The notes under the pieces: model-generated | The model's input: only the letters and a program-made list of their open reading frames with translations | What the model was told of the DNA's origin: nothing | Database searches by the model: none | Made by a program: the position numbers and the translations under genes | Shown here: positions 8,572-15,996 of the stretch, in pieces | Layout: each line of letters starts with the position of its first letter | Position numbering within the stretch: the stretch's first letter is position 1 | Assembly (NCBI GenBank): GCA_017408405.1 | Contig: JAFQUP010000205.1 | Location: forward strand, 1-34,964 | Source: Thermoguttaceae bacterium | GTDB lineage: Bacteria; Planctomycetota; Planctomycetia; Pirellulales; Thermoguttaceae | Length of the DNA stretch: 34,964 nt | Direction of reading: 5' to 3'

Positions 8572-9588
8572 ATGAAAAAACGCAAAACTTTCATTCCGTT
8601 CTTTCTGCTCTTGACGTTCGGATTTTTGATGCTGAAATTTTCAGCATTCCCTTTAATCGTTAATGCCGAAGAAACTATTCCGGATACGGTAAATGCCCAA
8701 GCCGAGAAACTCTCTTCTCCGTCTGAAAATCCTGAGACAGACGCTTCGGAAAAAGATGTTTCGGAAGACCAAACAGAGCAGGAAACATCCACGTCAGTCA
8801 ATGAGGAAATTTCGCGAAACGAAAAAACCGCGGCTGCCAGAAAGGACGCTCCCGCGCAAACAGAAAAAGAAAATGCATTCATTCCAGACACCGCGGAATC
8901 ATCCTCGCTGATTTCACTTTATGAATTATTTAAAAGCGGCGGTCCTTTAATGATTCCGATTTCAATCATGTCGATTTTAGTGGTGGCCGTTGGACTTGAA
9001 CGCTTTTGGGGATTGCGTCGCGGAGCCGTTTTGCCGCGAAAACTCTGCCGCAATGTGGATATTCAAATCTCCTCGAAAGCAGACCCCAGAGCAATTTACG
9101 CTTTGTGCAAAAAAAATCGAAGTGCGCTTTCCAGAGTGATCCAGGCCGCGCTCTTTAAGGCGGGACGTCCAATGAGCGAAGTAAATGAAGTCATTCAAAA
9201 TGCGAAGGAAGATGAGGCAAACCGTCTTTATGGACGCGTGCGTTTTCTCGTTTTGGCCGCGGCAGTCACGCCATTGATGGGACTGCTCGGAACGGTCATG
9301 GGAATGATTCAAGCATTCATGGCAACCGCTTCAAGCACTGGAGTTCATAAAGCGGAAATGCTTTCCCAAGGCATTTATCTTGCTCTCGTTACCACCTGTG
9401 CGGGATTGATCGTCGCGATTCCAGCCGCTATTCTGGCCCATTGGTATGAAGGAAAAATTCAGAAACTTTTTTACCGAATGGATCACCAATTAGTCAACTT
9501 TGTCTCATATCTGGAAGGTTTGGAAGGAAAAGTTCGGTTCACCCCAAGCCATTATCGAACCTACGTCAAACAGAAAAATGAAAAATAG
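8572..9588 (+). CDS. exbB: MotA/TolQ/ExbB family proton-channel protein with exported N-terminal extension
   Basis: The C-terminal half has the family's three membrane segments: GGPLMIPISIMSILVVAVGL (about 122-141), LVLAAAVTPLMGLLGTVMGM (about 223-242, with the conserved TPLMGLLGTV core) and IYLALVTTCAGLIVAIPAA (about 267-286). With ExbD it forms an inner-membrane channel that uses proton flow to drive an envelope process. The N-terminus is unusual for TolQ but seen in some ExbB groups: a signal-like hydrophobic segment (residues 8-30) then about 75 acidic, Ser/Glu-rich residues before the first channel helix. AGGTGG lies 5 bases before the ATG. exbD follows after 7 bases. The intergenic GATCAT-TTAAG-ATGATC hairpin at 8461-8477 could reduce read-through from the TPR gene. 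Confidence 0.9.
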   Translation: MKKRKTFIPFFLLLTFGFLMLKFSAFPLIVNAEETIPDTVNAQAEKLSSPSENPETDASEKDVSEDQTEQETSTSVNEEISRNEKTAAARKDAPAQTEKENAFIPDTAESSSLISLYELFKSGGPLMIPISIMSILVVAVGLERFWGLRRGAVLPRKLCRNVDIQISSKADPRAIYALCKKNRSALSRVIQAALFKAGRPMSEVNEVIQNAKEDEANRLYGRVRFLVLAAAVTPLMGLLGTVMGMIQAFMATASSTGVHKAEMLSQGIYLALVTTCAGLIVAIPAAILAHWYEGKIQKLFYRMDHQLVNFVSYLEGLEGKVRFTPSHYRTYVKQKNEK

Positions 9589-9595
9589 GTGACCT

Positions 9596-10006
9596 ATGGC
9601 AGTGAAAATCCGAAAAGGAAGCGCGCTGGCAAGTTTGAGCATCACGCCGCTGGTTGATGTCGTCTTTCTGCTTTTGATTTTCTTCCTTGTCGCGACAAAA
9701 TTCGACGAAGAAGATCACGCTCTGGATATTCAACTTCCGGAAGCCTCAGAAGCGGTACCGATCTGGTCCGAGCCGCAGTCGCTAGTCGTAAATGTCAATC
9801 GCTTGGGAGAATATTTCATTTCCGGACGAAAAATATCGCAGGAAGAAATGGAGCCTATTCTCAAAAATGCCTGGAAAAATCCGGTAGAAGATTCATCGGT
9901 GATCATTCGTGGTGACGCTCGCGCCCCATTTGGCACTATCGTTACCGTTGCTGACCTTTGCCGGAAACTCGACATTAATTACTCCACTATTACGCGCGAA
10001 GAATAA
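9596..10006 (+). CDS. exbD: ExbD/TolR family biopolymer transport protein
   Basis: The protein has 136 residues with the classic layout: a short cytoplasmic basic N-terminus, one membrane helix (residues about 17-36, TPLVDVVFLLLIFFLVATKF) containing the essential Asp in TPLVD, then a periplasmic domain (ALDIQLPEA..., VIIRGDARAPFGTIV, ending with a small alpha/beta fold). It partners ExbB; the conserved Asp is the proton-carrying residue in the family. The 7-base gap after exbB and its own AGGTG ribosome site indicate coupled expression. No TonB or Pal homologue is seen nearby, so the driven process is not known; the adjacent TPR protein is the best candidate partner. Confidence 0.93.
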   Translation: MAVKIRKGSALASLSITPLVDVVFLLLIFFLVATKFDEEDHALDIQLPEASEAVPIWSEPQSLVVNVNRLGEYFISGRKISQEEMEPILKNAWKNPVEDSSVIIRGDARAPFGTIVTVADLCRKLDINYSTITREE

Positions 10007-10011
10007 ATGAA

Positions 10012-10038
10012 AGGGACAGAGTTTTTATCTCTGTCCCT
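10012..10038. terminator. Perfect 10-bp stem hairpin between convergent genes
   Basis: AGGGACAGAG (10012-10021), loop TTTTTAT, CTCTGTCCCT (10029-10038). It lies 6 bases after exbD and about 33 bases beyond the ndk stop. There is no clean T-run on either side, but its position suggests shared transcription termination. Confidence 0.65.
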
Positions 10039-10071
10039 CGTGATTTATCAAAATCTCAAAACAGTCTGTCT

Positions 10072-10542
10072 TTATTCTGTCTTTTCAGATTCAGAAAGCA
10101 AATAGTCTGAATCACTCGTTTTCCACGTAACAAGTTCTTCCGGCTTGAAAAAAATAGCCGTTTCCCGTTCTGCCGATTCCGGGCTGTCAGAAGCATGAAC
10201 CAAATTCTTCTGACCGCTAATGGAGAAATCTCCGCGAATCGTACCGGGTTCCGCGAGATATCCTTTCGTAACTCCAACCATTTTCCGAACGACTGAAACG
10301 ACATCACGCCCTTCAAGGCAGACGGCAACAACCGGATCGCTCGTAATATACTTTAAAAGATTCGGGTAAAAGGGTTTTGAAACGTGTTCCGCGTAATGCT
10401 GAGCCGCAATCTCCGGCGTCACAGACATCAGTTTCATCCCCACAATCCGAAAGCCTTTCCGCTCAAAACGGGCTAAAATCGTTCCTGCCAAACGGCGTTC
10501 AAGACAATCTGGTTTCAAAAGAACTAATGTTCGCTGGCTCAT
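10072..10542 (-). CDS. ndk: Nucleoside-diphosphate kinase
   Basis: The protein has 156 residues and covers the whole Ndk family. It begins with TLVLLKPDCLERRLAG, contains KGFRIVGMKLM, and has the active-site NLVHASDSPESAERE with the phosphorylated His in VHASDS. The enzyme transfers the gamma phosphate of ATP to NDPs through phosphohistidine, balancing NTP pools in the cytoplasm. The C-terminus extends about 10 residues past the usual end with an acidic tail (LLSESEKTE). The ATG is preceded by AAGGAA at an 8-base spacing. It is a single gene, convergent with exbD. Confidence 0.97.
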   Translation of the reverse strand: MSQRTLVLLKPDCLERRLAGTILARFERKGFRIVGMKLMSVTPEIAAQHYAEHVSKPFYPNLLKYITSDPVVAVCLEGRDVVSVVRKMVGVTKGYLAEPGTIRGDFSISGQKNLVHASDSPESAERETAIFFKPEELVTWKTSDSDYLLSESEKTE

Positions 10543-11013
10543 GAAAAATTCCTTCCGTAATTCAGGTTCAGGAAATTAAAATTTTTAAGATGAAAAAGGA
10601 ACCAAATTTCATCGGGATTAAAGCAGTCAACCACCAATTACGCATTGCCCCTTTTTTTATTCGTCATTTCCATATCATATCAAATTTTATGAATCTGTCC
10701 AGATGAAAACCCGAAAGAACACTCAAAATACCCAAATTTTCTTAAAAGAAAAAATTTTTAACTGACTTCCAACAAAAAACATCAGAAAACCGCCACCCCG
10801 CCTTGAAATTTTTTGATTTTCCTCCATAATGATGAATAAAAATTTGAATCGATGAAGCCCCAAACCATGGAACAGGAAATTTATTCCCTCCATCCAGTTT
10901 CCTTCTCTCTCACCAGAATTCGCCTTTTCCTTTTCGGAAATTCTGCCGCTTTTCTGGTAGGACTTCAAATTCGATTCGTGTTTCATTAACCTCTTATTAA
11001 AAGGAATTATTTC
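10543..11013. other. AT-rich divergent intergenic region, no gene seen
   Basis: This spacer of about 470 bases lies between the divergent ndk and hisA genes. Open frames here (for example the minus-strand frame at 10723-10986) have AT-rich codon use and no recognisable motif, and are not accepted. The region must carry both promoters, but no convincing -35/-10 pair was found. No tRNA or riboswitch-like fold was recognised. Confidence 0.4.
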
Positions 11014-11724
11014 GTGCAGATTTTACCGGCAATTGATTTGCGTGGCGGAAAGTGCGTTCGCCTACGTCAGGGAGATTACGCGCAGGAAACAGTTTTTGGA
11101 GACGATCCAGCTGAAATGGCTCGACATTGGGTAGAGCTTGGCGGTCAATTCCTCCATCTGGTTGATTTGGATGGCGCGAAAGATGGCGCACCCACTAATC
11201 TTGAAGCAATTTCAGCCATCGTCAAAAGTGTCGGTGTTCCGTGCGAACTTGGCGGTGGAATACGAAACGAAGAAACGATTCGTTCACTGCTGGAACTTGG
11301 CCTGAACCGTTTGGTCATCGGAACCTTGGCACTTCGGCAACCAGACTGGTTTCGTGAAATGTGCCGTAAATTTCCGAATCGGCTTGTTTTGGGAATCGAC
11401 GCGCGAAATGGCTTTGTCGCGACTGACGGCTGGCTGGAAACAAGCCAGACAAAGGCAATTGAGCTGGCGGAACAGTTCAACGGGGTTCCGATGGCCGCGA
11501 TCGTCTATACGGATATCGCGACTGACGGAATGATGAAAGGCTCAAACGTCCCGGCAATGAAAGAAATGAAAGACACGGTAAACGTTCCCGTCGTCGCCTC
11601 CGGCGGCGTAACGACTCTCGATGACGTTCGCAAACTGAAAGATGCCGGTCTCGATGCCGCCATTATCGGACGCGCCCTTTACGAAGGAACGATTTATCTT
11701 CCGGATGCGTTGAAACTGGCTTAA
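11014..11724 (+). CDS. hisA: Phosphoribosylformimino-AICAR ribotide isomerase
   Basis: The protein has 236 residues and a (beta/alpha)8 barrel. It catalyses the Amadori rearrangement of ProFAR to PRFAR in histidine biosynthesis. Diagnostic features are the N-terminal ILPAIDLRGGKCVRLRQGDY with the catalytic Asp, HLVDLDGAKDG, the phosphate-binding PCELGGGIRNEET and VVASGGVTTLDDV repeats, and the second catalytic Asp in VYTDIATDGMMKG. The start is a GTG at 11014 with AAGGA at an 8-base spacing. No other his gene adjoins it, so the pathway is dispersed here. Confidence 0.96.
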   Translation: MQILPAIDLRGGKCVRLRQGDYAQETVFGDDPAEMARHWVELGGQFLHLVDLDGAKDGAPTNLEAISAIVKSVGVPCELGGGIRNEETIRSLLELGLNRLVIGTLALRQPDWFREMCRKFPNRLVLGIDARNGFVATDGWLETSQTKAIELAEQFNGVPMAAIVYTDIATDGMMKGSNVPAMKEMKDTVNVPVVASGGVTTLDDVRKLKDAGLDAAIIGRALYEGTIYLPDALKLA

Positions 11725-11788
11725 TCTTAAGGAACCTTCAAAAATGCGTTCCACAGAAAAAACACGCTTTTGAGTTTCCGAAAAACTC

Positions 11789-11824
11789 AGGATTCCCGCA
11801 TATTCCAAAATATGCGGGAATCCT
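11789..11824. terminator. Perfect 16-bp stem palindrome after hisA
   Basis: AGGATTCCCGCATATT (11789-11804), loop CCAA, then the exact reverse complement (11809-11824). It starts 64 bases after the hisA stop. No T-run follows, so it is either a factor-dependent terminator or mRNA-stabilising hairpin, or a repeat element. Confidence 0.6.
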
Positions 11825-12158
11825 GGCGACACGGCCCAAAACCCCAAATGCCTCTTGCCGGGTTTCGTTTTTTAGGAAGTTTCTTTAAAATTTTCTTTCG
11901 TCCGACATATCCAGTCTCACCGGCCTTCAGCAGTCAACCGAGGAAGATCCTCATCAAATCTCATGTCGGCAAGTGCCTTTCCGTAGATTTACGGTTTTCC
12001 TCTCTTTTCCACAACGAAAATTTTTTGATTTTTTTATTTTTTCAACAGAAAAATGGCGTTTTTCTTATTTTTTCGCATCTATTTACCTTAAGGCCGACTG
12101 ACATTCATGATCTTTTCGGTAAAAATTGTTCAACTCCTCTAAAAAAACGGAGAAATTT

Positions 12159-12524
12159 ATGCTGCTTCCCGTCGAACAGGAGTGCTTGCCTAACGGTGAA
12201 ATTCTGGACAGCGCGTTGGCACTTGCTGTTCAAATGATTAAAGAACGTTCATGTTCCGGTCTGACCGTTGAAGATCTGGTGAACGCGACCCACTTGCCGC
12301 GCCGAACGCTTGAACGTCGTTTTCAACGGTATTTGAAAACCTCACCTCACACTGAAATACTGAAAGTTCAAATCGCGAAAGCAAGAGAACTTCTCATCAC
12401 GACACATCTGAAACTCGCAGATATTGCCAGTCAGACTGGTTTTCGCAGCGTTTCTCATCTTTGCGTCGCGATCAAACGTGAATTTCAAATCACCCCCAAT
12501 GCGATTCGTCAAAGGGGATTTTGA
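12159..12524 (+). CDS. Stand-alone AraC-family DNA-binding domain protein
   Basis: The protein has 121 residues, about the length of the C-terminal AraC/XylS DNA-binding domain alone. The first helix-turn-helix is LTVEDLVNATHLPRRTLERRFQRYL (positions about 30-54). The second is KLADIASQTGFRSVSHLCVAIKREF (positions about 87-111), with the family's typical IA..GF.S.S.....FKR..G pattern. There is no effector-binding N-terminal domain. The reading frame has an earlier TTG at 12126, but GGAG at 12149-12152 is 6 bases before ATG 12159, which decides the start. The sequence resembles the DNA-binding part of planctomycete XylR-like regulators, so it may be a reduced regulator or a MarA/SoxS-type protein controlled by its level. 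The regulated genes are not identified. Confidence 0.82.
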   Translation: MLLPVEQECLPNGEILDSALALAVQMIKERSCSGLTVEDLVNATHLPRRTLERRFQRYLKTSPHTEILKVQIAKARELLITTHLKLADIASQTGFRSVSHLCVAIKREFQITPNAIRQRGF

Positions 12525-12578
12525 TCTTCTTAATGTTTGAAAATCTAAAGAACTAATACTAAATTTCTTCTTTCATAT

Positions 12579-12628
12579 CAGCGGAAGATTTCCATATTTT
12601 CTTTTGGAAATCTCCTGCTGTTTGTTTT
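12579..12628 (+). terminator. Terminator of the AraC-type gene
   Basis: CAGCGGAAGATTTCCA pairs with TGGAAATCTCCTGCTG (14 of 16 positions) over 12579-12620 and is followed by TTTGTTTT. It lies just before the end of the convergent rsmE gene. Confidence 0.65.
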
Positions 12629-12630
12629 CG

Positions 12631-13374
12631 TTAATCCGCCGCAATGGCGCAAACCATCATCGCGGCAGTCTCCGTGCGAAGAATACGTTTTCCCAACGAA
12701 ACCGGGATCCAGCCGGAATTTAGCGCGTTCTCGGCTTCTGATTCGGAAAAACCGCCTTCCGGTCCAATTGCGGCCAAAAGTTTTTTGCCCTGATTCTCCG
12801 TTGCCGCAAGCAGTTCCGCAAGAGACTGACCGCCTGGATGCGCGATGACCTTCAGGATTTCAGCATTTTCAGGGGCTTCGCTAAATGAACGGGAAAATAT
12901 TGCTTTTGAGGTCTTTGCTTCCTGGAGTTTCATGAGGGTATTTCGCCCGCACTGCTTTGAGGCCTCAATGACGACCCGATTCATTCTCGCGGCTGCCGCT
13001 TCACCGGCTTTGGCAACTGACCTTTCCGCCTCAAGAGGCATAAATTCCGCTGCTCCCAATTCCACCAGTTTCTCAATCAGCCATCGCTGACGTTCTCCTT
13101 TAGGCAAAGCGACGGCGAGAATCACATCGCGGACAGATTCACGATTCTCTATTCTCCTGGATCGAATTTCCGCCGCTAATTCTTTCTTCCTGACAGAGGA
13201 AATCACCGTATCAAATTCCGCTCCGGAACCGTCAAAAAGAATAAGCGCTTCCCCAGCCTTTACCCGCATAACATGAATCAAATGATGAGCTTCTTCGCCA
13301 TCAAGAAGAACAGAAACTGGATACGCCGATTCGTCAGCGGGAAGTTTTTCTGCCGAAAAATATCGATAAGCCAT
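12631..13374 (-). CDS. rsmE: 16S rRNA (uracil-1498-N3)-methyltransferase RsmE
   Basis: The protein has 247 residues and is a SPOUT-class methyltransferase that makes m3U1498 in 16S rRNA. The N-terminal PUA-like part contains EEAHHLIHVMRVKAGEALILFDG. The SPOUT half has LPKGERQRWLIEKLVELGA, ERSVAKAGE, IEASKQCGRN, the knot motif AIGPEGGFSESE, and SLGKRILRTETAAMM at the C-terminus. The frame is open 16 codons further upstream, but GAGGTG precedes the ATG at 13374 at a normal distance and the protein then starts with the typical MAYRYF. Identification is firm. Confidence 0.94.
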   Translation of the reverse strand: MAYRYFSAEKLPADESAYPVSVLLDGEEAHHLIHVMRVKAGEALILFDGSGAEFDTVISSVRKKELAAEIRSRRIENRESVRDVILAVALPKGERQRWLIEKLVELGAAEFMPLEAERSVAKAGEAAAARMNRVVIEASKQCGRNTLMKLQEAKTSKAIFSRSFSEAPENAEILKVIAHPGGQSLAELLAATENQGKKLLAAIGPEGGFSESEAENALNSGWIPVSLGKRILRTETAAMMVCAIAAD

Positions 13375-13574
13375 GAACACCTCAAAATCACGAAAAAGGG
13401 AAATGAAAATCGCCCAAAACAAAAGACGTTAATTTGAATCAGCCGCAATAGGTAAATCAAACGGAGATCTACCCGCCGCCTGAACGGTTTAAGCAGACGC
13501 TTACCCGTATTCTCCCATGAAATACCGCAAACCGCCGCTTAAAATTCCACGGATTGCCAGCAGCCGCAACTCCA

Positions 13575-15932
13575 TCAAGTTTCCGGACGCTGAAGCGGAA
13601 CATACTGAAGGGGGGCCTGCTTCTTTTCCGAGGCATTCTCTTTTGCCTCATGATAAAGAATCTCCTGTGCCCGAATTTTCGGGTGGTTTCTCCCCGGTTT
13701 CCGTTTAGTCCAGGAGCCGTCGGAATGAAGCTGATGGGAATTCTGATTATCTGAAAGATAAAGCTCCAGACAATTCAAAACCCGCTTGCGAATATGAGGA
13801 TCAAGGATTGGGAAAAGGATCTCCAGACGATGAACCAGATTCCGCGTCATCCAATCTGAACTGGCTAAATAGACCTCACTGTTTCCGCCATTTTGGAAGT
13901 AGAAAATTCTCGAATGTTCCAAAAACCTGTCGATAATGGAAAAAACTTCAATATTTTCTGAAAGACCTGGAATTCCTGGACGGAGACAGCAGATTCCACG
14001 AACATTCAGTTGAATTTTTACTCCATGCTGAGAAGCACGATAAAGTGCTTCAATGACATTTTTATCTTCAAGAGCATTCACTTTCGCACGAATGCAGCCA
14101 GGCTGTTCCGGAGTGGAAAGAGTAATCTCTCGTTCAATCAGCTCAATAAAACGCCGTTTGAGCAAAACCGGTTCCACCGTAAGGCGTTTCCACCCAACCG
14201 CTTCTGAATATCCGGTCAAAATATTAAAGAACGCGGCAACGTCACTGGTGATTTCCGGATTGCACGTCATTAAACCAATATCGGAATAAAGACGCGCGGT
14301 TTTGTCATTATAGTTGCCGGTAGAAAGATGAGCGTAACGAACGATTCGCCCTTTTTCACGTCGGATAATCAGCATCGCCTTGGCGTGCGTTTTGAGTCCC
14401 GCGATTCCGTAAATAACGTGACATCCGGCATCCTCCAGCTGCTGTGTCCAGCGAATATTTCGGGATTCATCAAATCGTGCCCGAAGTTCGACAAGAACCG
14501 CGACTTCCTTGCCGTTTTGCGCGGCCTTAATAAGAGCTTTGACGATTGGAGAATCACCGCTGGTTCGGTAAAGAGTCTGCTTAATCGCCAAAACATCCGG
14601 GTCTGCCGCGGCTTTCTCAAGAAGTTCCACTACTGGCGTGAACTTTTCGTATGGCATGGAAAGCATCACATCCTGCTGCGCGATCCGTTCATAAATATCC
14701 TGGCAACCAGCCAAATCCGCCGGCTCAAACGCTGGCCATTCCGGGTAACGCGCAGCCTGAAGCCGATTATTTTCCGCCAGCTCAAAAAGAATCGTCGCGT
14801 CAAGCGGTGCGTCAATATCGTAAATATCCCGCTCTTCCAGTTTCAAGAGTTCAGCAAGCTTTTGACGGATTCGCTCATCAGACCGGGCTGAAATCTCCAA
14901 ACGCACCCCCTCCCGGTATTTTCGGGAAAGGACAGCGTTTTCAACTTCCTGAGCGTAATTGGCCAAATCCCCATGAACGTAAACGTCTTCATCACGCGTG
15001 ACACGAAAAAAAGAATGCGCCAGCACCTGACATCCGGGAAAAAGAAGATCCGCGTTGTCCGCGATCACCTGCTCAAGAAAAACGTAATCGGTACGTTCAG
15101 ATGAGGCGAAGTACTTCACAAACCGGGACAGCTGCGACGGAACTGGAATTACCGCCAATTTTTCCTCAAACTCTTCACCCGACGAGCCTTTTAACTGATG
15201 ACGGACAGAGAGTTTACGGTTTTTTTTAATTTTGGAAACACTCTTGACTATTTCGGAAGACTTCCCGGAAACTTTTCCACGAACCGGAACAGATGTTTTA
15301 CGGTGCCCTGAAATCCCATGCTCCACCCCATCCGCAACAGACTCGGAAGCGTCTTTTTTCTTTTTTCCTTCTTCCGCAAAAACATTGGATTTCAGATAAC
15401 CAATACTTTTAGGAATACGCAGCCAAAGCGCAATATGAACCTGAAGTGCCGGCAAAAGAGGCATTGGTTCAATATCTTCCACCGCCAGCGGAGTTAAAAT
15501 CGGAAGAATCTCCATCTCAAAATATCCCCGCAGATAGGAAGAAACCGCATCCGAAAGTTTGGCGGAAGGTATGACCGAAAGACCAAACGAATCCAGTTTG
15601 GAAAGAGCTTTCCGAATCCCGGAAGACTGAATTTCCACCTGTTCATGAGCCTTTTCGGAAATGGCGTTCAGCAGTTCACGAGCCTGTCGTCCTTCTTTCC
15701 GGGAAGAATTTTCACTGCGCAGAATCTGAAGAGCTCCGGCAACTCGCACTTTAAAAAACTCATCCAAATTGGAACTGGTAATCGCCAAAAATTTCAATCG
15801 TTCCGCATAGGGAATTTCTTCATTCAAACCTTCCAGAAGTACTCGATGATTGAACTCAAGCCAGCTCAGATCCCGCGCGAAAAAATTATCGGGAAGGTCC
15901 GGACGAATTTTAATTGTTGTTTTCTTCGGCAT
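13575..15932 (-). CDS. ppk: Polyphosphate kinase 1
   Basis: The protein has 785 residues. Ppk reversibly polymerises the ATP gamma phosphate into polyphosphate. The N-terminal domain opens with NFFARDLSWLEFNHRVLLE and LKFLAITSSNLDEFFKVRVAG. The catalytic core carries the phosphorylated His in HLSTGNYNDKTARLYSDIGL and the second catalytic His in EHSRIFYFQNGG. A Lys/Ser-rich insertion of about 70 residues (around residues 185-265, containing EEGKKKKDASES and KSVSKIKKNRKL) interrupts the head domain; it is not part of the usual ~690-residue enzyme. The ATG at 15932 starts MPKKTTIKIR; an in-frame start at 16037 would overlap ppx and is less likely. ppx lies directly upstream (64-base gap), so the two form a polyphosphate operon. 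Confidence 0.95.
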   Translation of the reverse strand: MPKKTTIKIRPDLPDNFFARDLSWLEFNHRVLLEGLNEEIPYAERLKFLAITSSNLDEFFKVRVAGALQILRSENSSRKEGRQARELLNAISEKAHEQVEIQSSGIRKALSKLDSFGLSVIPSAKLSDAVSSYLRGYFEMEILPILTPLAVEDIEPMPLLPALQVHIALWLRIPKSIGYLKSNVFAEEGKKKKDASESVADGVEHGISGHRKTSVPVRGKVSGKSSEIVKSVSKIKKNRKLSVRHQLKGSSGEEFEEKLAVIPVPSQLSRFVKYFASSERTDYVFLEQVIADNADLLFPGCQVLAHSFFRVTRDEDVYVHGDLANYAQEVENAVLSRKYREGVRLEISARSDERIRQKLAELLKLEERDIYDIDAPLDATILFELAENNRLQAARYPEWPAFEPADLAGCQDIYERIAQQDVMLSMPYEKFTPVVELLEKAAADPDVLAIKQTLYRTSGDSPIVKALIKAAQNGKEVAVLVELRARFDESRNIRWTQQLEDAGCHVIYGIAGLKTHAKAMLIIRREKGRIVRYAHLSTGNYNDKTARLYSDIGLMTCNPEITSDVAAFFNILTGYSEAVGWKRLTVEPVLLKRRFIELIEREITLSTPEQPGCIRAKVNALEDKNVIEALYRASQHGVKIQLNVRGICCLRPGIPGLSENIEVFSIIDRFLEHSRIFYFQNGGNSEVYLASSDWMTRNLVHRLEILFPILDPHIRKRVLNCLELYLSDNQNSHQLHSDGSWTKRKPGRNHPKIRAQEILYHEAKENASEKKQAPLQYVPLQRPET

Positions 15933-15996
15933 TTTTGATCCAATGGGGTTCAAAGTAAATTTTGGAAAATAAAAAAGTTTGCTTCGGTCAATCCAA

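Noticed and set aside
10723..10986. 87-codon frame upstream of hisA
   Set aside because: No motif, no convincing ribosome site, and it lies in an AT-rich divergent promoter region.
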